Shown piece after piece: positions 62,128-64,000 of a stretch of DNA of 64,000 nt. The stretch lies in contig NZ_BAKJ01000012.1 in the NCBI RefSeq assembly GCF_000614125.1, positions 37,022 to 101,021 on the forward strand, in the 5' to 3' direction. Position 1 is the stretch's first letter, and every line of letters starts with the position of its first letter. A model generated the notes under the pieces. It was not told the DNA's origin, searched no databases, and worked only from the letters and a program-made list of their open reading frames with translations. The stretch comes from Bacteroides rodentium JCM 16496. GTDB lineage: Bacteria; Bacteroidota; Bacteroidia; Bacteroidales; Bacteroidaceae. The translations under genes and the position numbers were made by a program.

Positions 62128-62604
62128 ATGGGACATCATCAATTGGATACTTTAGACGAACAGATTTTAAAACTTATAGCCGATAATGCACGCATTCCTT
62201 TCCTTGAAGTGGCCAGAGCTTGTAATGTATCGGGAGCAGCCATTCATCAGCGCATTCAAAAGCTGACAAACTTAGGTATATTGAAAGGTTCTGAATATGT
62301 GATTGATCCGGAGAAGATAGGATATGAAACATGCGCCTATATCGGTATCTATCTAAAGGATCCCGCTTCTTTTGATGCTGTAACGAAAGCATTGGAAGCC
62401 ATTCCCGAGATTGTGGAATGCCATTTTACAACGGGCAAGTATGATATGTTCATAAAGCTTTATGCCCGCAACAACCATCATTTGCTGAGCATCATACATG
62501 ATAAGTTGCAGCCGCTGGGACTGGCGCGTACGGAAACCTTGATTTCTTTCCACGAAGCCATCAAGCGGCAGATGCCTATAACGGTAGAAGAAGAGGAAGA
62601 TTAA
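62128..62604 (+). CDS. Lrp/AsnC-family transcriptional regulator
   Basis: Intact, 158 residues. N-terminal winged helix-turn-helix (DTLDEQILKLIADNARIPFL, VSGAAIHQRIQKLTNLGIL) and a C-terminal ligand-binding RAM domain (YIGIYLKDPASFDAVTKALE, CHFTTGKYDMFIKLYARN). Probably a global amino-acid-responsive regulator. It converges on folA with a 2-base gap. Confidence 0.93.
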   Translation: MGHHQLDTLDEQILKLIADNARIPFLEVARACNVSGAAIHQRIQKLTNLGILKGSEYVIDPEKIGYETCAYIGIYLKDPASFDAVTKALEAIPEIVECHFTTGKYDMFIKLYARNNHHLLSIIHDKLQPLGLARTETLISFHEAIKRQMPITVEEEED

Positions 62605-62606
62605 TT

Positions 62607-63095
62607 CTACCGGCGGATATAATCGACGAATGCATAAGGGCAGGGATGCTTCTCATCTGCGGGATGGGACTCCCTGCTTTTTTCTTGCCATACAGTCGGA
62701 GCGACTTCGGGAAAGTAGGCGTCCACCTGAGGGGCTTCTGCATCCACTTCAGTCAGGCAGAGGGTATCTGCAAAGGGGAGTGCCTGGCAATAAACGCTTG
62801 CACCGCCGATGATGTAGACGTGTTCGTCAGGCTGGCAACTGTTCAGTGCTTCTTCCAGTGAGGGAAAAACTTCTGCACCGGGGCAGATTAAATCTTTTTG
62901 AGTGGACAGAACAACGTTACGGCGGTTGGGAAGCGCGCCTTTGGGGAGAGATTCAAAGGTTTTTCGGCCCATGATGATGGTATTTCCCGTGGTGAGGGCT
63001 TTGAAACGCTTCAAATCATTGGGAAGCCAGAATAGCAACCGGTTCTGATAACCGATACCTCTCTTTCTGTCTACTGCAGCAATAATACTAATCAT
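62607..63095 (-). CDS. folA: dihydrofolate reductase
   Basis: Intact, 162 residues. MISIIAAVDRKRGIGYQN, substrate and NADPH sites LPNDLKRFKALTTGNTIIMG with RKTFESLP, and VYIIGGASVY near the C-terminus. Regenerates tetrahydrofolate oxidised by the thymidylate synthase encoded 45 bases upstream. Confidence 0.96.
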   Translation of the reverse strand: MISIIAAVDRKRGIGYQNRLLFWLPNDLKRFKALTTGNTIIMGRKTFESLPKGALPNRRNVVLSTQKDLICPGAEVFPSLEEALNSCQPDEHVYIIGGASVYCQALPFADTLCLTEVDAEAPQVDAYFPEVAPTVWQEKSRESHPADEKHPCPYAFVDYIRR

Positions 63096-63140
63096 ATGTG
63101 TGTAAAATTCTTTTCTCTTTCTATCTTTTTATTGTAGGAT

Positions 63141-63935
63141 TTATACTGACACTTTCCCTGCAATATGCGGATGCGGGTTATAGTTGACCAGCTCAAAATC
63201 CTCGAACTTGAAGTCGAAGATGTTTTTCACATCCGGATTGATTCTCATCTGCGGCAAATCCCGCGGTTCACGAGATAGTTGGAGTTTTACCTGCTCCAAA
63301 TGGTTCAGATAGATGTGGGCATCTCCTAAGGTATGGATGAAATCCCCGGCTTTCAGTCCGGTGACTTGCGCCATCATCTGCAGGAGCAGGGCATAGGAAG
63401 CAATATTGAAGGGCACTCCTAAAAAAATGTCCGCACTACGCTGATACAGTTGTAGGCTTAGCCGTCCGTTGGCGACATAGAACTGGAAGAAGGCGTGGCA
63501 GGGAGGGAGGTTCATGTTGTCCAAATCACCTACATTCCATGCGCTGACTATAATCCGGCGTGAGTCGGGATTGTGCTTGATGGTTTCTACAGCTTCGCTG
63601 ATCTGGTCGATGAATCCGTCTTTATAGTTCGGCCAGGAGCGCCATTGATACCCGTAGATATGTCCCAGGTCACCGTTTTCGTCCGCCCATTCGTTCCAGA
63701 TGCGTACACCGTTGTCCTGGAGATATTTCACATTGGTGTCTCCTTGGAGGAACCATAGCAGTTCGTATATGATTGATTTCAGATGCAGCTTCTTGGTAGT
63801 AAGGCAGGGGAAGCCTTCATCCATGTTGAAACGCATCTGGTGGCCGAATACGCTGATGGTGCCGGTACCCGTACGGTCGCTTTTCTCTACGCCTTCGGTC
63901 AGTACGCGGTTCAGCAGGTCTAAATATTGTTTCAT
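63141..63935 (-). CDS. thyA: thymidylate synthase
   Basis: Methylates dUMP to dTMP with methylene-THF. Intact, 264 residues, the usual bacterial length. Catalytic Cys in [45 protein letters not shown]. Starts the thyA-folA operon. Confidence 0.97.
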   Translation of the reverse strand: MKQYLDLLNRVLTEGVEKSDRTGTGTISVFGHQMRFNMDEGFPCLTTKKLHLKSIIYELLWFLQGDTNVKYLQDNGVRIWNEWADENGDLGHIYGYQWRSWPNYKDGFIDQISEAVETIKHNPDSRRIIVSAWNVGDLDNMNLPPCHAFFQFYVANGRLSLQLYQRSADIFLGVPFNIASYALLLQMMAQVTGLKAGDFIHTLGDAHIYLNHLEQVKLQLSREPRDLPQMRINPDVKNIFDFKFEDFELVNYNPHPHIAGKVSV

Positions 63936-63964
63936 GATGTAATGCTCTGTTTTTTATCCGAACG

Positions 63965-63972
63965 CAAAGGTA
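63965..63972 (-). promoter_or_regulatory. -7 element of thyA-folA
   Basis: Minus strand TACCTTTG fits TAnnTTTG, 30 bases upstream of thyA. Confidence 0.6.
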
Positions 63973-64000
63973 GGGGAATTAATTAATAATTAATAATTAA

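Noticed and set aside
1..64000. CRISPR arrays, prophage, IS elements, rRNA
   Set aside because: No regularly spaced repeats, transposase, integrase or phage structural genes were seen.

Overview
The window is a Bacteroides chromosome segment, probably from the B. fragilis / B. thetaiotaomicron group; the species cannot be fixed from sequence alone. The signs are a SusC/SusD pair with a hybrid two-component sensor, S-type sulfatases, the Bacteroides promoter core (TAnnTTTG at -7, TTTG about 19-20 bases upstream), and the acnA-icd-gltA and ilvDBN-thioesterase-ilvC blocks typical of the genus.

Layout. 1-22.6 kb, all on the minus strand: a polysaccharide utilization locus (GH88 unsaturated uronyl hydrolase, hybrid sensor-regulator, GH29 fucosidase, SusD, SusC, two heparinase II/III-type lyases, a serine-type sulfatase), with a DUF3575 protein and two fimbrial-type surface lipoproteins placed between the two lyases. 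22.8-34.1 kb: topB, a NUDIX / anmK / M20 peptidase / aroC group, two tandem surface lipoproteins, a UPF0597 gene and a SlyD-type isomerase. 34.3-40.7 kb: the branched-chain amino acid operon, preceded by a promoter, a 24-residue Ile/Val/Leu-rich leader peptide and a terminator/antiterminator pair. 40.8-42.8 kb: a paired REP-like repeat and a UPF1-like helicase. 42.9-47.7 kb: aconitase, isocitrate dehydrogenase and citrate synthase, the oxidative branch of the citrate cycle. 47.8-50.8 kb: steroid 5-alpha-reductase-like protein, Old Yellow Enzyme family reductase and short-chain dehydrogenase, which looks like the bile acid/steroid reducing cluster of gut Bacteroidetes. 50.9-64 kb: housekeeping genes (pfkA, ispH, cmk, tonB, polyprenyl synthase, tatD, tRNA-Ser, exbB/exbD genes, an M64 peptidase, an Lrp regulator, folA, thyA).

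How they work together. The locus at the left end would import and degrade a sulfated, fucosylated, uronic-acid-containing glycan. SusC import is energised by TonB/ExbBD, whose genes are also in this window. The Krebs-branch genes supply 2-oxoglutarate, and the ilv operon makes branched-chain amino acids under apparent attenuation control.

Sequence quality. At least 25 sites in 19 genes need one or two bases restored to keep the protein in frame. Essential genes (ispH, gltA, topB, ilvB) are hit as often as accessory ones, and every site fits loss of a base from a short run of identical bases, mostly C or G. I treat these as base-calling errors and give each broken gene as one feature spanning its pieces, naming the approximate break. 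No IS element, prophage, CRISPR array or rRNA was seen.
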